Of a stretch of DNA of 64,000 bases, positions 18,700 through 28,175 are shown in pieces. Made by a program: the position numbers and the translations under genes. Under the pieces are notes generated by a model that searched no databases, was not told where the DNA came from, and worked only from the letters and a program-made list of their open reading frames with translations. Positions within the stretch are counted from its first letter, which is position 1; every line of letters begins with the position of its first letter. This DNA comes from an uncultured Bacteroides sp. (GTDB lineage: Bacteria > Bacteroidota > Bacteroidia > Bacteroidales > Bacteroidaceae), in assembly GCA_944322345.1 (NCBI GenBank), contig CALUOO010000009.1, positions 1-64,000 of the forward strand, in the 5' to 3' direction.

Positions 18700-18844
18700 A
18701 AATAAAATAGCTCCCTATTCGTCCTCTGACGTGGGAGCTATCAACACAAAAACTAAACTAGACTTAACTAAACTATTCTGTTCTTGGAACTTCACAGCCC
18801 CTTTGTTCGATTCAAAGGTAAATAGAAGAAACAACCAGTACAAA
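18700..18844 (-). ncRNA. Candidate small RNA unit with own promoter and terminator
   Basis: On the minus strand a TTTG -33 box (18844-18841) and a TACCTTTG -7 box (18820-18813) are 20 bp apart. An RNA starting near 18807 would run about 105 nt to the terminator at 18707-18741. A GTG-started frame (18795 to 18715, 26 residues, MKFQEQNSLVKSSLVF at its start) ends just at the distal hairpin arm. No minus-strand gene lies downstream, only the convergent lipoprotein gene, so this is not an ordinary leader. Confidence 0.5.
18707..18741. terminator. Terminator hairpin between lipoprotein gene and response regulator gene
   Basis: ATAGCTCCC (18707-18715) and GGGAGCTAT (18733-18741) form a perfect 9-bp stem. 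In the minus direction it is followed by TTTATTTTC, which fits an intrinsic terminator for the small RNA unit that starts near 18807. Confidence 0.65.
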
Positions 18845-18890
18845 TATAATCGACAGACTACAGATTTTTACCGATAAAACTGTCGGCTTT

Positions 18891-19589
18891 TTAGCTTCTT
18901 TCATCCAAAAATTCTTGGAACGTCTGTTTATAACTATCACTGATTGGAATATAGGTTTTATCAAATACAATACGACCGCGGTCTATAACCCTGATTTTAT
19001 CCTTTTGAACAATAAAAGAACGGTGTACCCTCATGAATTTACTGGATGGTAACAGCTCTTCCATCGCTTTCATGCTCATTAATGAGAGTATAGGTTTGGG
19101 AGTTCCTTCTACATATATTTTTATGTAGTCTTTTAATCCTTCTATATAAAGAATATTCTTTAATTCAATCTGTACTAGTTTGTAATCACTTTTTACAAAA
19201 ATACTGGTTTTCTCTTCTGTTTTTTGTGAAAGCTCAAACCATTTTAGTGCTTTGTCTACGGCTTGTAGGAAATCTGTATATGAGATAGGCTTTAGTAAAT
19301 AGTCAAGTGCATTGACACGATATCCATCAATAGCATATTGGTCAAAAGCAGTTGTAAATATGATGCGTGTACGAGAATCAACGGTTTTGGAATATTCCAA
19401 TCCATTTAATTCGGGCATTTGGATATCCAAGAACAGGAGCTCTACTTTCTGTTCCGGTATTTCTTTCATAGCTTGAACTGCACTGGAATAGCTTCCAACG
19501 AGTTGGAGAAAAGGTGTCTTCTTGACATAGCTTTCTAATAATCCGAGCGCCAAAGGCTCATCGTCAATAATAGCACAACGTAGTATCAT
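18891..19589 (-). CDS. LytTR-family response regulator
   Basis: The 232-residue protein has an N-terminal receiver domain (acidic pair IIDDE at 7-11, phospho-acceptor Asp55 in LFLDIQMPE, Lys in YLLKP) and a C-terminal LytTR DNA-binding domain (about 130-230, with FMRVHRSFIVQKDKI). LytTR regulators bind short direct repeats, usually upstream of their own operon or a transport operon. It is the last gene of a six-gene unit and follows its sensor kinase by 30 bp. The likely target is the promoter region upstream of the tolC-like gene, but I do not see a clear repeated site there. Confidence 0.92.
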   Translation of the reverse strand: MILRCAIIDDEPLALGLLESYVKKTPFLQLVGSYSSAVQAMKEIPEQKVELLFLDIQMPELNGLEYSKTVDSRTRIIFTTAFDQYAIDGYRVNALDYLLKPISYTDFLQAVDKALKWFELSQKTEEKTSIFVKSDYKLVQIELKNILYIEGLKDYIKIYVEGTPKPILSLMSMKAMEELLPSSKFMRVHRSFIVQKDKIRVIDRGRIVFDKTYIPISDSYKQTFQEFLDERS

Positions 19590-19619
19590 GATTGTATGTA
19601 TAATTAAGGTGAATACATG

Positions 19620-20678
19620 CTAATTGATTTTGAGTGTCAAGGTGGATTCATAGATTTTTCCATCTTGAGAGACTCCTTTATGCCATGTATAGGCATTTGG
19701 ATAAAGTATTTCCAGTCTTCGGCTGACTTGTTCCAAGCCTATTCCCGATCCGCTTTTATCTGTATAATTCTTGGGGTGGTTACTGTTTTCAATTTTGCAG
19801 ACAACTTCTTTCCCTGTTTCTGAAATATTAATATGGATAAAACTGGAGTTGACAGGAGAAATTCCATGTTTGAATGCGTTCTCTATCAACGAAATAAATA
19901 TCAGCGGAGCTATTGCGGTCTGGCTATTGGGACGGATATTGAATTGAGTCACTATCTCTACATTAGATGATAATCGTATACGCATTAGTTCAATATAGTT
20001 ACGGATAAACTCAACTTCTTTGCTTAGCGGCACATATGTCTGCTGGTTTTCGTATAGCACATACCTGAGTAATTTGCTGAGTTCTTGTACTGCTTGTTGT
20101 GCTTTGTCTGTATTAAAGGCAATTAGAGCATATATGTTGTTTAATGTATTCAGTAAAAAGTGAGGATTCAGTTGATTTCGTAAATTCTTCAGCTCTGCCT
20201 CAGTACGGCTTCGTTCTGCTTCTTTGCGTGCTGCTTCTGCTTCACGCCAGCGTGCACTGATACGAATGGCAGCACTTAAGGCTATGGTAAATACGAGACT
20301 TAACATGTCTCTGGTAAAAAATAGCCATCCGGGAGGCATATTAGGGCGTTTGGGCTTGGCTATTGAAGGGTCAAATGTTATGCTTTGCCAGAAATGCAAT
20401 AGAAATCCGACGATGATAAGCAGAATAATGTTGTAAGAAATGTATTTGCGCGTATGATTCTGAAACAGATAACGTGGAACTAGTAAAAAGTAATTGACAT
20501 AGAATGCAATAACAAAGGATAGCGGTACGGCAGAATGCCGTACGTATGCCATCCAATTGATATTTCCGTTCCCACGTTCAACAAAAAAGAACGGAAAACC
20601 GAACATTATCCCCCAACCGATAATATGTATCAGCATTTCTAGGGGACGACATGCGGCGGAAGTTAACGTTTGTTTCAT
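19620..20678 (-). CDS. LytS-type sensor histidine kinase (PF06580)
   Basis: The 352-residue protein has four hydrophobic segments in the first 140 residues, a charged coiled linker (about 143-166), and the His_kinase motif LRNQLNPHFLLNTLN with the phospho-acceptor His173. A HATPase domain follows, with PLIFISLIENAFKHG and GSGIGLEQVSRRL. This is the compact sensor type that pairs with LytTR regulators. No large sensory loop is present, so it probably senses a membrane signal or the state of the adjacent transporter. It follows the permease gene by 19 bp. Confidence 0.92.
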   Translation of the reverse strand: MKQTLTSAACRPLEMLIHIIGWGIMFGFPFFFVERGNGNINWMAYVRHSAVPLSFVIAFYVNYFLLVPRYLFQNHTRKYISYNIILLIIVGFLLHFWQSITFDPSIAKPKRPNMPPGWLFFTRDMLSLVFTIALSAAIRISARWREAEAARKEAERSRTEAELKNLRNQLNPHFLLNTLNNIYALIAFNTDKAQQAVQELSKLLRYVLYENQQTYVPLSKEVEFIRNYIELMRIRLSSNVEIVTQFNIRPNSQTAIAPLIFISLIENAFKHGISPVNSSFIHINISETGKEVVCKIENSNHPKNYTDKSGSGIGLEQVSRRLEILYPNAYTWHKGVSQDGKIYESTLTLKIN

Positions 20679-20697
20679 AGAGACAAAGATAGTTCTT

Positions 20698-21918
20698 TTA
20701 TTCGTATCTGATAGCTTCTATGGGGTCTAAATCTGCAGCTTTTTTGGCAGGATACCATCCAAAGAAGACTCCAGTAACAGTACACACAGCGAAAGATAGG
20801 AAAACGCTCCATGGTTGTATAAAGATAGGCCAATGTGCTACACTTTTTACAATCCAGCTGGCTCCACAGCCAATGATTACTCCAATGATTCCTCCAGTAA
20901 TACTTATTAATATGGCTTCGATAAGGAATTGACTGAGGATATCTATTCCACGGGCTCCTACGGACATGCGTAGTCCAATTTCACGGGTTCGTTCAGTGAC
21001 GGATACGTACATGATATTCATGATGCCTATACCTCCTACCACTAAGGAAATTCCTGCAATACATGCAAGGAGAGTAGTCATCAAGTCGGTAGTAGAATTG
21101 AGCATGGTGCTTAGCTCTTGTTGGGTACGGATTGTGAAGTTGTCCTCATCAGTCTCTTTTAGTTTATGGTTTCGGCGGAGAATCTCTCCAATTTCGTCTG
21201 TTGCATAATCTGTCATATCTTCGCTGAGTGCTGAAGCGAAGATGCCCTGTAGATAGGTGACAGCCAACAGACGTTTCATGACCGTAGAATAAGGTGCCAA
21301 TACAATATCGTCTTGGTCTTGTCCCATAGAGTTGTATCCTTTTGATTTGAGGACTCCTACTACTTGGAAGGGAATCTGGTTGAAACGAATGATTCGTCCA
21401 ATGGGATCACTTCCATCTGGGAATAAGTTGTCTACTATGGTTTTACCTATTACGCATACTTTTGCGGATGTTTGTATGTCTTTTTCTGTAAACATCTCTC
21501 CGCTTTCTACGGTAAGTTGCCGTATTTCAAGATAGTCAATATCTACACCGCTGACAGATGAGGGGTAGTTATTGTTTCCTGCAATGAGCTGTCCTGAAGA
21601 GGATACATTAGGGCTAATGGCCGATAAGAACTTCGTCTCGTCACGAAGGGATTCATAATCCGTTAATTTTAGGGTTTGCATGGCTGATGGATCCTGTCGG
21701 ACGCCTCCACGCCGATCTGCTCCGGGATGAATCATGATCATATTCGATCCCATCTCCGAAATTTGTTTCTGGATGCTTCGCTTTGATCCCTGTCCGATAG
21801 CCAACATGGTGATGACGGAGGCAACTCCGATTATGATTCCAAGCATGGTGAGAAATGCCCGTAGCTTATTGTTGGCAAGTGCACGAAGGGCTATTTTAAA
21901 TAAATTGGTTCCATTCAT
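20698..21918 (-). CDS. MacB-like ABC transporter permease
   Basis: The 406-residue protein has one N-terminal membrane segment (about 20-42), a large periplasmic MacB-type domain (about 45-270) and three C-terminal membrane segments with the FtsX signature (about 280-400). The cytoplasmic coupling segment TERTREIGLRMSVGA is present. Unlike E. coli MacB, the ATPase is a separate gene 12 bp upstream. Together with the adaptor and TolC protein it would form a tripartite pump exporting a peptide, antibiotic or lipid-like molecule. Confidence 0.92.
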   Translation of the reverse strand: MNGTNLFKIALRALANNKLRAFLTMLGIIIGVASVITMLAIGQGSKRSIQKQISEMGSNMIMIHPGADRRGGVRQDPSAMQTLKLTDYESLRDETKFLSAISPNVSSSGQLIAGNNNYPSSVSGVDIDYLEIRQLTVESGEMFTEKDIQTSAKVCVIGKTIVDNLFPDGSDPIGRIIRFNQIPFQVVGVLKSKGYNSMGQDQDDIVLAPYSTVMKRLLAVTYLQGIFASALSEDMTDYATDEIGEILRRNHKLKETDEDNFTIRTQQELSTMLNSTTDLMTTLLACIAGISLVVGGIGIMNIMYVSVTERTREIGLRMSVGARGIDILSQFLIEAILISITGGIIGVIIGCGASWIVKSVAHWPIFIQPWSVFLSFAVCTVTGVFFGWYPAKKAADLDPIEAIRYE

Positions 21919-21930
21919 AGCTTATTTCGT

Positions 21931-22674
21931 TTAATCGTCCTCATTCTTTGGAAGTGCGTCTAGTGCTTCTGCAGCAGAAAGAATGTGATTGTTTATTGTA
22001 TCTTCAATGATGTGCCCGTCGCGTAGACGAATATTCCGGCTGCTATATTGTGATAATTCCGGATTATGGGTTACGAAGATAATGGTTCGTCCCTCTGCAT
22101 GAAGCTTCTGAAACAGAACAAGTATTTCGAAGGATGTCCGTGTGTCAAGATTACCGGTAGCTTCGTCCGCCAATATGACGGCAGGGTTGTTTACTAATGC
22201 ACGGGCTATGGCTACACGTTGCATCTGTCCTCCGGACATTTGATTGGATTTATGCTCCAGCCGATCGCCCAGTCCTACAGCCTGAAGTGCTTCGATAGCA
22301 CGCTGACGGCGTTCTGCAGCACTTACGGAAGAGTTATACATCAGTGGCAGTTCTACGTTTTCTACAGCTGTGGTTTTGGGAAGCAGATTGTAACTTTGGA
22401 AAACGAAACCAATCTTGCGGTTGCGAAGGATAGCACGCTGAGGTTTACTCATGGTACGTACTGAAATTCCATCGAGCAAATATTCGCCACTGGTAGGTGT
22501 GTCGAGGCATCCTAATGTGTTCAGTAGCGTTGATTTTCCAGAACCGGACGTACCCATGATGGTAACAAACTCTCCTTCGTAGATGGTGAAAGAAACGCCA
22601 CGTAGTGCGTGTACCGTTTCTTCACCAACTTGGAAATTCCGTTTGATATTTTGTAGTTCAATAACTTTCTTCAT
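21931..22674 (-). CDS. ABC transporter ATP-binding protein (MacB/LolD type)
   Basis: The 247-residue ATPase has Walker [10 protein letters not shown] (41-49), the signature MSGGQ (146-150) and Walker [12 protein letters not shown] around Asp170-Glu171, the typical MacB/LolD wording. Its short C-terminal tail is acidic. It would power the permease encoded 12 bp downstream. Confidence 0.95.
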   Translation of the reverse strand: MKKVIELQNIKRNFQVGEETVHALRGVSFTIYEGEFVTIMGTSGSGKSTLLNTLGCLDTPTSGEYLLDGISVRTMSKPQRAILRNRKIGFVFQSYNLLPKTTAVENVELPLMYNSSVSAAERRQRAIEALQAVGLGDRLEHKSNQMSGGQMQRVAIARALVNNPAVILADEATGNLDTRTSFEILVLFQKLHAEGRTIIFVTHNPELSQYSSRNIRLRDGHIIEDTINNHILSAAEALDALPKNEDD

Positions 22675-22698
22675 ATCTGTTTGGGGTTACCCTCTAAC

Positions 22699-23928
22699 TC
22701 ATTTTTTATTTTTGTTGTTCTTGTCTGGAGGACCAGGCATAAATGGGCTTCTTTCACCTGTTTCCTGTGGCGCTTGCATTTCGCTGTTTTCTCCCGGCAT
22801 GACGCCAATGGTTGCCTCGGTAATGATGGTGGTACCTTCTGCTATACCGCTGATGATTTCGGTTGAGATACCGTTGCTTATGCCTGTAACTACTGGATGT
22901 GCGATGAAGGTGTTACCTTCGCGAGTCCATAATTTGTGCTCTCCTTCGCAATCTTTTACGATGTCTTCTTTGCCAATCAGTGGTTCTTCGGGATAGAAGC
23001 GTAGTGATTTGTTCGGAACTGAGAGTACTCCTTTTTTATCTAGAGTAAAGATGGTGATATTGGCAGTCAGACGCGGTTTTAGTTTCAGATCCGGATTGGG
23101 AGCCGAGATGACTACCTCATATGTTACTACTGTGCTGCTACTGCTGCTGGTTGTAGAACTTGAGCTGCTGGAATCACCTAAACGTATCTGAGTGACTACT
23201 CCTTCGAAGGTGTCATTCGGGTAAGCATCTACAGTAAAGGTAGCACGTTGTCCTTCTTCTACGCCGCCTATGTCAGCCTCGTCTACATCTGCCACAACTT
23301 GCATCTGTGTAAGGTCGGCAGCGATGGTAAACAGAGTCGGGGTTTCAAATCCGGATGCTACTGTTTGTCCCTCTTCAACGTCTTTACTGATGACAACTCC
23401 GTCGATAGGAGAGGTAATAGTGGCATATGACAAGTTTCTTTCTGCTTTAGCCAGCGCCGCTTTGCTGCTGTCAAAAGCACTTTTGGCTTTTTGATAATTG
23501 TAGAGTGCCTGTTCGTATTCAGTGTCGCTGATCAGTGACTTTTCGTGCAAGCCTTTGCTCCGTTCATAATTCTTGGCTTGATATTCGTATTCTGCCTTTG
23601 CTCCGTCGTATGTAGCCTGCTGTGAGGCCAGTTCGCTTTGCAGGGTAACGCGGTCCATTTCGGCAATCAGCTGTCCTTTGGTTACTACGGAATTGTAGTC
23701 GACATAGATTTTGTCGATAATACCAGAGACTTGGGTACCTACCTCTACTTCAGTTACCGGTTCGATGGTTCCGGTGGCTGTAACCGAGTTGGATATGTCT
23801 CCTTTACTTACAATAGTTGTTGCATAAGTAACTTTGTGCTTAGCGGGAGAGCCTTTGAACAGCCAGATTCCTCCTCCTGCTATCACAACGACTGCTACGG
23901 CGGTTAAGATAATCTTTTTTGTTTTCAT
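22699..23928 (-). CDS. Periplasmic adaptor (MacA-like) subunit of the efflux pump
   Basis: The 409-residue protein starts with a membrane anchor (about 5-24), then a biotinyl-lipoyl-like half motif (VEVGTQVSGIIDKIYVDYNSVVTKG), a coiled-coil hairpin (about 95-170) and beta-barrel domains. A serine/threonine stretch (GDSSSSSSTTSSSSSTVV) interrupts the barrel region near residue 255, where family members have a loop. The C-terminus is Pro- and Lys-rich. It bridges the inner-membrane permease and the TolC-like duct. Confidence 0.92.
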   Translation of the reverse strand: MKTKKIILTAVAVVVIAGGGIWLFKGSPAKHKVTYATTIVSKGDISNSVTATGTIEPVTEVEVGTQVSGIIDKIYVDYNSVVTKGQLIAEMDRVTLQSELASQQATYDGAKAEYEYQAKNYERSKGLHEKSLISDTEYEQALYNYQKAKSAFDSSKAALAKAERNLSYATITSPIDGVVISKDVEEGQTVASGFETPTLFTIAADLTQMQVVADVDEADIGGVEEGQRATFTVDAYPNDTFEGVVTQIRLGDSSSSSSTTSSSSSTVVTYEVVISAPNPDLKLKPRLTANITIFTLDKKGVLSVPNKSLRFYPEEPLIGKEDIVKDCEGEHKLWTREGNTFIAHPVVTGISNGISTEIISGIAEGTTIITEATIGVMPGENSEMQAPQETGERSPFMPGPPDKNNKNKK

Positions 23929-24072
23929 GCTTTTATATAATGTTTTATCTTTTCGGTTCGTCCATTGGGGACGGGGACTATTTTCTTTGGTTTTGTATGG
24001 ATATTTATTAAATCGTCTGTTTAATAGCCGTTGAATGGTGTATTCAATCCTCGTTGAACAGACGGCGTATTA

Positions 24073-25467
24073 CTAAAGCTTCAGTTCACTTCCCTGATAG
24101 AATTTAAGCAATTGAGTATTCAGTATTGCCATATATTTGGCTTGCAGCTGCTCTTGTTGTGCCTGAAGCAGATTGTTCTTTTCGGTGAGCAATTCTACTG
24201 TATTCTTCATACCTTCGTTGAATTGTTCACTGACAAGTGTGTAGCTGATTTCTGCGCTTTTCAGCTTCTCTTGTGCAGCCTTGTATTGCTGTTGCGCACT
24301 GTTTGCGTCCAACCAGAGTGTCTCGATTGTCTTATACAGATTTTTTTGCTCATCAAGCAGAGACAGCATGTTGGTCTCGCGTTGCAGTTTGGCTTTCTCT
24401 ACGGCACTTTTTGTCTGTCGGTTGTTGAAGATAGGAACGCTGACTGATAAACCTATTGAGTTGTTCCAACCGTTTTTTACTTGCTCGGCAAATGTAAAAT
24501 CACTTCCGCTGGTATGATTGGTCCCGATTCCGGCAGTCAGGCTGATGCTTGGGTAGTAGCCGGACTTGGCGATATCAATGTCCAGTTCCGAAGCTTTTAC
24601 ATTGAGTTTGCTTGCTTCAATTTCCGGACGTGAGATCAGCGCATCTGCATATACATCTTTTTTGGCAGGCAGTGGCGACAGTACATTCTCGTCAGCAAGA
24701 GTTGGAATATAAAGATCCATCTCTTGTTCTCCTTCAAGTTCCAGTAATTGTTTGAGTTGCAGTTTGTAGTCTTGTAGAGCGGCTTGTGCTGTAACGAGCT
24801 GATAACGGTCGGTACTTACTTGTGCTTCCAATTGTGCAAAGTCACTTTCTGCAATACTACCTGCATCCAAAAGTGATTTGCCTCGATCACGCTGTGCGAT
24901 GGAAAGCTCTAATGTATGTTCATTTATCTTGACCGATTCGGTTGCATATAGAATCTGTATGTAAATTTGAGCGATTGATTCTTGGATACTTTTCTCCGAG
25001 GTTGCTACATCCAGTTGTGCTATCTGGTTGTTCAGCTCTTCTTGCTCAATGGTTTTTAGTCTTTTGTTTCCATTATAGACTGTCCATGATGCATTTAATC
25101 CGTAGTTAGCATTATAACTGGTTTTGCTTGAGCTTCGCAAGATTTCAGTCCCGCTTACCGTGCTGCTACTCTCCTGATAGGGACGGTTTACCATATTTTG
25201 TCCCATAGAAAATGATAAGCTCGGGAATAAGGCAGCTTTTGCGGTCTTGATGTCAATTTGTGAACTTTCAACATTTATCCGACTTTTCCGAATTGTGATG
25301 TTTTTTTTCAATGCGTAGTCAATACACGATTGCAGGTCCCATTGAGCGGGCATTGTTGAATCGTTGATAGAATCTGTAGTTGAGAGAGCAGTGTCTTGTG
25401 CACACACATTTATGAATATGCTTGTGCTCAACATTGCCATCACTGTTATTCTCTTAGTATTTATCAT
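24073..25467 (-). CDS. TolC-family outer membrane efflux protein
   Basis: The 464-residue protein begins with a signal peptide ending near INVCAQ and has two repeated OEP halves made of long alternating helices, rich in Gln, Ala and Glu (for example AAQEKLKSAEISYTLVSEQF). It is the first gene of the operon. A 144-bp gap separates it from the adaptor gene. A good promoter (-33/-7 pair at 25496-25527) lies upstream. Confidence 0.93.
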   Translation of the reverse strand: MINTKRITVMAMLSTSIFINVCAQDTALSTTDSINDSTMPAQWDLQSCIDYALKKNITIRKSRINVESSQIDIKTAKAALFPSLSFSMGQNMVNRPYQESSSTVSGTEILRSSSKTSYNANYGLNASWTVYNGNKRLKTIEQEELNNQIAQLDVATSEKSIQESIAQIYIQILYATESVKINEHTLELSIAQRDRGKSLLDAGSIAESDFAQLEAQVSTDRYQLVTAQAALQDYKLQLKQLLELEGEQEMDLYIPTLADENVLSPLPAKKDVYADALISRPEIEASKLNVKASELDIDIAKSGYYPSISLTAGIGTNHTSGSDFTFAEQVKNGWNNSIGLSVSVPIFNNRQTKSAVEKAKLQRETNMLSLLDEQKNLYKTIETLWLDANSAQQQYKAAQEKLKSAEISYTLVSEQFNEGMKNTVELLTEKNNLLQAQQEQLQAKYMAILNTQLLKFYQGSELKL

Positions 25468-25495
25468 GACTTTTATTGTTATTGAATTTCTGTTG

Positions 25496-25527
25496 CAAAA
25501 GTATCTACATATTATAATATTAACAAA
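25496..25527 (-). promoter_or_regulatory. Promoter of the tolC-ABC-lytSR operon
   Basis: On the minus strand a TTTG -33 box (25527-25524) and a TACTTTTG -7 box (25503-25496) are separated by 20 bp, a strong match to the Bacteroides promoter consensus, 29 bp before the start codon. Confidence 0.65.
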
Positions 25528-25886
25528 ATTGATAGACTAACAGAGTCATTTCCTCGTTGGATGCAACTTTTCTACCGATGGATAAATGTATAAGGTTAAG
25601 AAAATAATAATCGTTTTTGAGGCTTATTTTTTAACTTAAAAAATATGTTTTACTTAAGGTGAAGCGTGATGAATTGTCAGTGTTACTTAGGGATTTTTTA
25701 GTTAATGCATATCATTTTCGTGAAAATACTCGTAACTGAAAAGAATTGGGATTGACTGGAACTAAAAGGTGAAGAAATAATTTATCCCAATGTTTATATT
25801 CAATTACAAACATTGGGATATTATTTGATACTAGTAAAATCTTTGCGGCAGACATTCATCTACCTTAGAATCTGTTAGTGCGGAAA
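25528..25886. other. Gene-free spacer with terminator
   Basis: This is the gap between the tolC operon promoter and the 3' end of the dehydrogenase gene. It contains a 12-bp perfect hairpin (ATCCCAATGTTT at 25784-25795 with its complement at 25808-25819) that should end the minus-strand transcript of the dehydrogenase operon. I see no coding frame. Confidence 0.6.
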
Positions 25887-26855
25887 CTATTTTATGACGT
25901 TTTCCGGATTCCCCGAAATATAGGCCTGCAGATTGCTGATAGCAATATTCATCAAGCGTTCACGGGATTCGTAAGTAGCCCATGCTATGTGAGGAGTTAT
26001 ATAGCAGTTTTTAGCCGATAATAATGGATTGTCTGCATGAGGAGGTTCGCTAGAGAGGACATCAATGCCTGCTGCATATAGCTTGCCGCTGTTTAGTGCA
26101 TTCGCAAGATCCTGCTCGTTGATCAATGCTCCCCGTCCGGTATTGATTAATATTGCAGTTGGTTTCATCATAGACAACCGACGTTCGTTGACCAATTCAA
26201 ATGTATCAGGTGTAAGTGGGCAATGTAAGCTAACGACATCGCACTCGCTGAATAGCTCGTCTATTTCCATCTTTTTTATTTCTGGTGGCAGTTGGAAATG
26301 TGACTTGGATGTGACTGCATATACTTTCATCCCAAAACCGATTGCAATTCGAGCTGTTGTATATCCGGTATGTCCCAGTCCGATAAGACCGATTTTTTTA
26401 TCACGTAATTCTGTTAAAGGAGTATCCCAAAAACAGAAATCCGCATTATTGCTCCAACGTCCTTTGTGTACTTCTTCAGAATGATGTTGCACTTGTGTGG
26501 TAATATTCAGAATGTGGGCAAATACCATTTGAGCTACAGATGCAGTACTGTAAGCGGGAATGTTTGTGACGATAATTCCCCGTTGTTGTGCAGCTGCGAT
26601 GTCTACCACATTGTATCCAGTGGCTAGTACGCCGATGTATTTTAGATTGGGTAGTGCATCCATGTGTTCCGCCCCAATCACAACTTTATTTGTCAGAATA
26701 GCTTCTGCATCTGCGGCATGTTCTAAAAGCTCTTCAGGAGCTGTGCGGTCGTAGATTATACATTCTCCTAAGCTTTTCAGCCCTTCCCAAGATAGGTCGC
26801 CGGGATTTGCTGCATATCCGTCAAGCACACAGATCTTTATTTTCTTTTGTTCCAT
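25887..26855 (-). CDS. D-2-hydroxyacid dehydrogenase (glycerate dehydrogenase-like)
   Basis: The 322-residue enzyme has the NAD motif GLGHTG at 159-164 and the catalytic triad Arg241 (NTGRGAL), Glu270 and His289 (ITPHIAWAT) of the D-isomer-specific 2-hydroxyacid dehydrogenases. Family members reduce hydroxypyruvate, glyoxylate or related 2-keto acids with NADH. The overall wording is closest to glycerate dehydrogenases, but I cannot fix the substrate. It is the third gene of a minus-strand run DUF5686 - rarA - dehydrogenase, 33 bp after rarA. Confidence 0.9.
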   Translation of the reverse strand: MEQKKIKICVLDGYAANPGDLSWEGLKSLGECIIYDRTAPEELLEHAADAEAILTNKVVIGAEHMDALPNLKYIGVLATGYNVVDIAAAQQRGIIVTNIPAYSTASVAQMVFAHILNITTQVQHHSEEVHKGRWSNNADFCFWDTPLTELRDKKIGLIGLGHTGYTTARIAIGFGMKVYAVTSKSHFQLPPEIKKMEIDELFSECDVVSLHCPLTPDTFELVNERRLSMMKPTAILINTGRGALINEQDLANALNSGKLYAAGIDVLSSEPPHADNPLLSAKNCYITPHIAWATYESRERLMNIAISNLQAYISGNPENVIK

Positions 26856-26888
26856 ATTTGTTTGCTTTATTGGTTAATAAAAATTCCA

Positions 26889-28172
26889 TTATTGTTTGTT
26901 CTCTTTTTTAAATCGGTCTCCCCATAGCTGTTGCATCCGTTCAGCATGTTTGTTTTCAGACGGATTATTTTGGGGGTGCCAGATTCGTTTGTCTTTCAAT
27001 GCATCAGGAAGGAATTGTTGTTTTACAAAATTCCCTTCATAGTCATGTGCGTACTTGTACTCCTTTCCATAACCCAATTGTTTCATTAATTGGGTTGGAG
27101 CATTTCGCAGGTGCAATGGAACGGGTAGATTCCCAGTTGTACGTACTAATTCAAGAGCATCATTGATGGCGCAATAGGCTGAATTGCTTTTAGGACTTGT
27201 AGCAAGATAAATTGTTGTTTCTGCCAATGGAATTCTTCCTTCTGGCCAACCGATTTTCATGATTGTATCGAAACATGCATTAGCCAATAACAATGCATTC
27301 GGATTGGCTAGTCCAATATCTTCAGAGGCTGAAATTACCAAACGGCGCGCAATGAAAGCCGGATCTTCACCTCCTTCTACCATTCTGGCCAACCAGTATA
27401 TGGCTCCATCCGGATCGCTTCCACGGATCGACTTGATGAATGCCGAAATAATATCGTAATGCATTTCCCCATTTTTATCATATGCTAATGGGTTCTGTTG
27501 CAATCGCTCAGTGACCATATCGTCTGTAATCACAATATGCTGATTGGCCTCCGATTCGACTACAAGTTCTAATATATTCAATAGCTTGCGTGCATCCCCT
27601 CCGGAGAAACGGAGTAATGCGGTGCTCTCTTTTATTTCGATATTACGTTCTTTCAGGAATGTGTCAGTTGTGAGTGCCCGTTGCAATAGTTCCATCAAAT
27701 CTTCTTTTTCCAGAGATTTAAGTATATATAACTGGCAACGTGATAACAGAGGACGAATAACTTCAAAAGACGGATTTTCTGTTGTGGCACCTATGAGAGT
27801 AACTATACCTTGTTCTACGGCTCCCAGTAAAGAATCCTGCTGAGACTTACTGAAACGATGGATTTCATCAATAAATAAAATAGGACTTGCCTGAGAAAAA
27901 AATCTATTGTTTTTTGCACGGTCAATCACTTCACGAACATCTTTTACTCCAGACGTTACAGCACTTAATGTATAAAATGGTGTATCGAGTTTGTTTGCAA
28001 TGATTTGTGCCAATGTCGTTTTTCCTACTCCGGGAGGCCCCCATAGAATAAAAGAAGAGATGCGACCGCTGTCAATCATTTTGCGTAAGACAGCGCCTTG
28101 ACCGACCAAGTGTTTTTGTCCGATGTATTCATCTAGTGTTTTGGGACGTAATCTCTCAGCTAATGGTTGCAT
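26889..28172 (-). CDS. rarA: Replication-associated recombination protein A (AAA+ ATPase)
   Basis: RarA/MgsA is a clamp-loader-like AAA+ protein that acts at stalled replication forks. The 427-residue protein has Walker A GPPGVGKT at 45-52, Walker B with DEIH at 102-105 and the family ending RHS box ATTENPSFEV. The C-terminal part is the RarA tetramerisation region (SFIKSIRGSDPDGAIYWL). It starts 3 bp after the end of the DUF5686 gene and is probably cotranscribed with it. Confidence 0.95.
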   Translation of the reverse strand: MQPLAERLRPKTLDEYIGQKHLVGQGAVLRKMIDSGRISSFILWGPPGVGKTTLAQIIANKLDTPFYTLSAVTSGVKDVREVIDRAKNNRFFSQASPILFIDEIHRFSKSQQDSLLGAVEQGIVTLIGATTENPSFEVIRPLLSRCQLYILKSLEKEDLMELLQRALTTDTFLKERNIEIKESTALLRFSGGDARKLLNILELVVESEANQHIVITDDMVTERLQQNPLAYDKNGEMHYDIISAFIKSIRGSDPDGAIYWLARMVEGGEDPAFIARRLVISASEDIGLANPNALLLANACFDTIMKIGWPEGRIPLAETTIYLATSPKSNSAYCAINDALELVRTTGNLPVPLHLRNAPTQLMKQLGYGKEYKYAHDYEGNFVKQQFLPDALKDKRIWHPQNNPSENKHAERMQQLWGDRFKKENKQ

Positions 28173-28175
28173 AGT

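Noticed and set aside
18680-18877. 65-residue plus-strand frame after the lipoprotein gene
   Set aside because: It runs through the terminator hairpin and the minus-strand promoter and has no family features.
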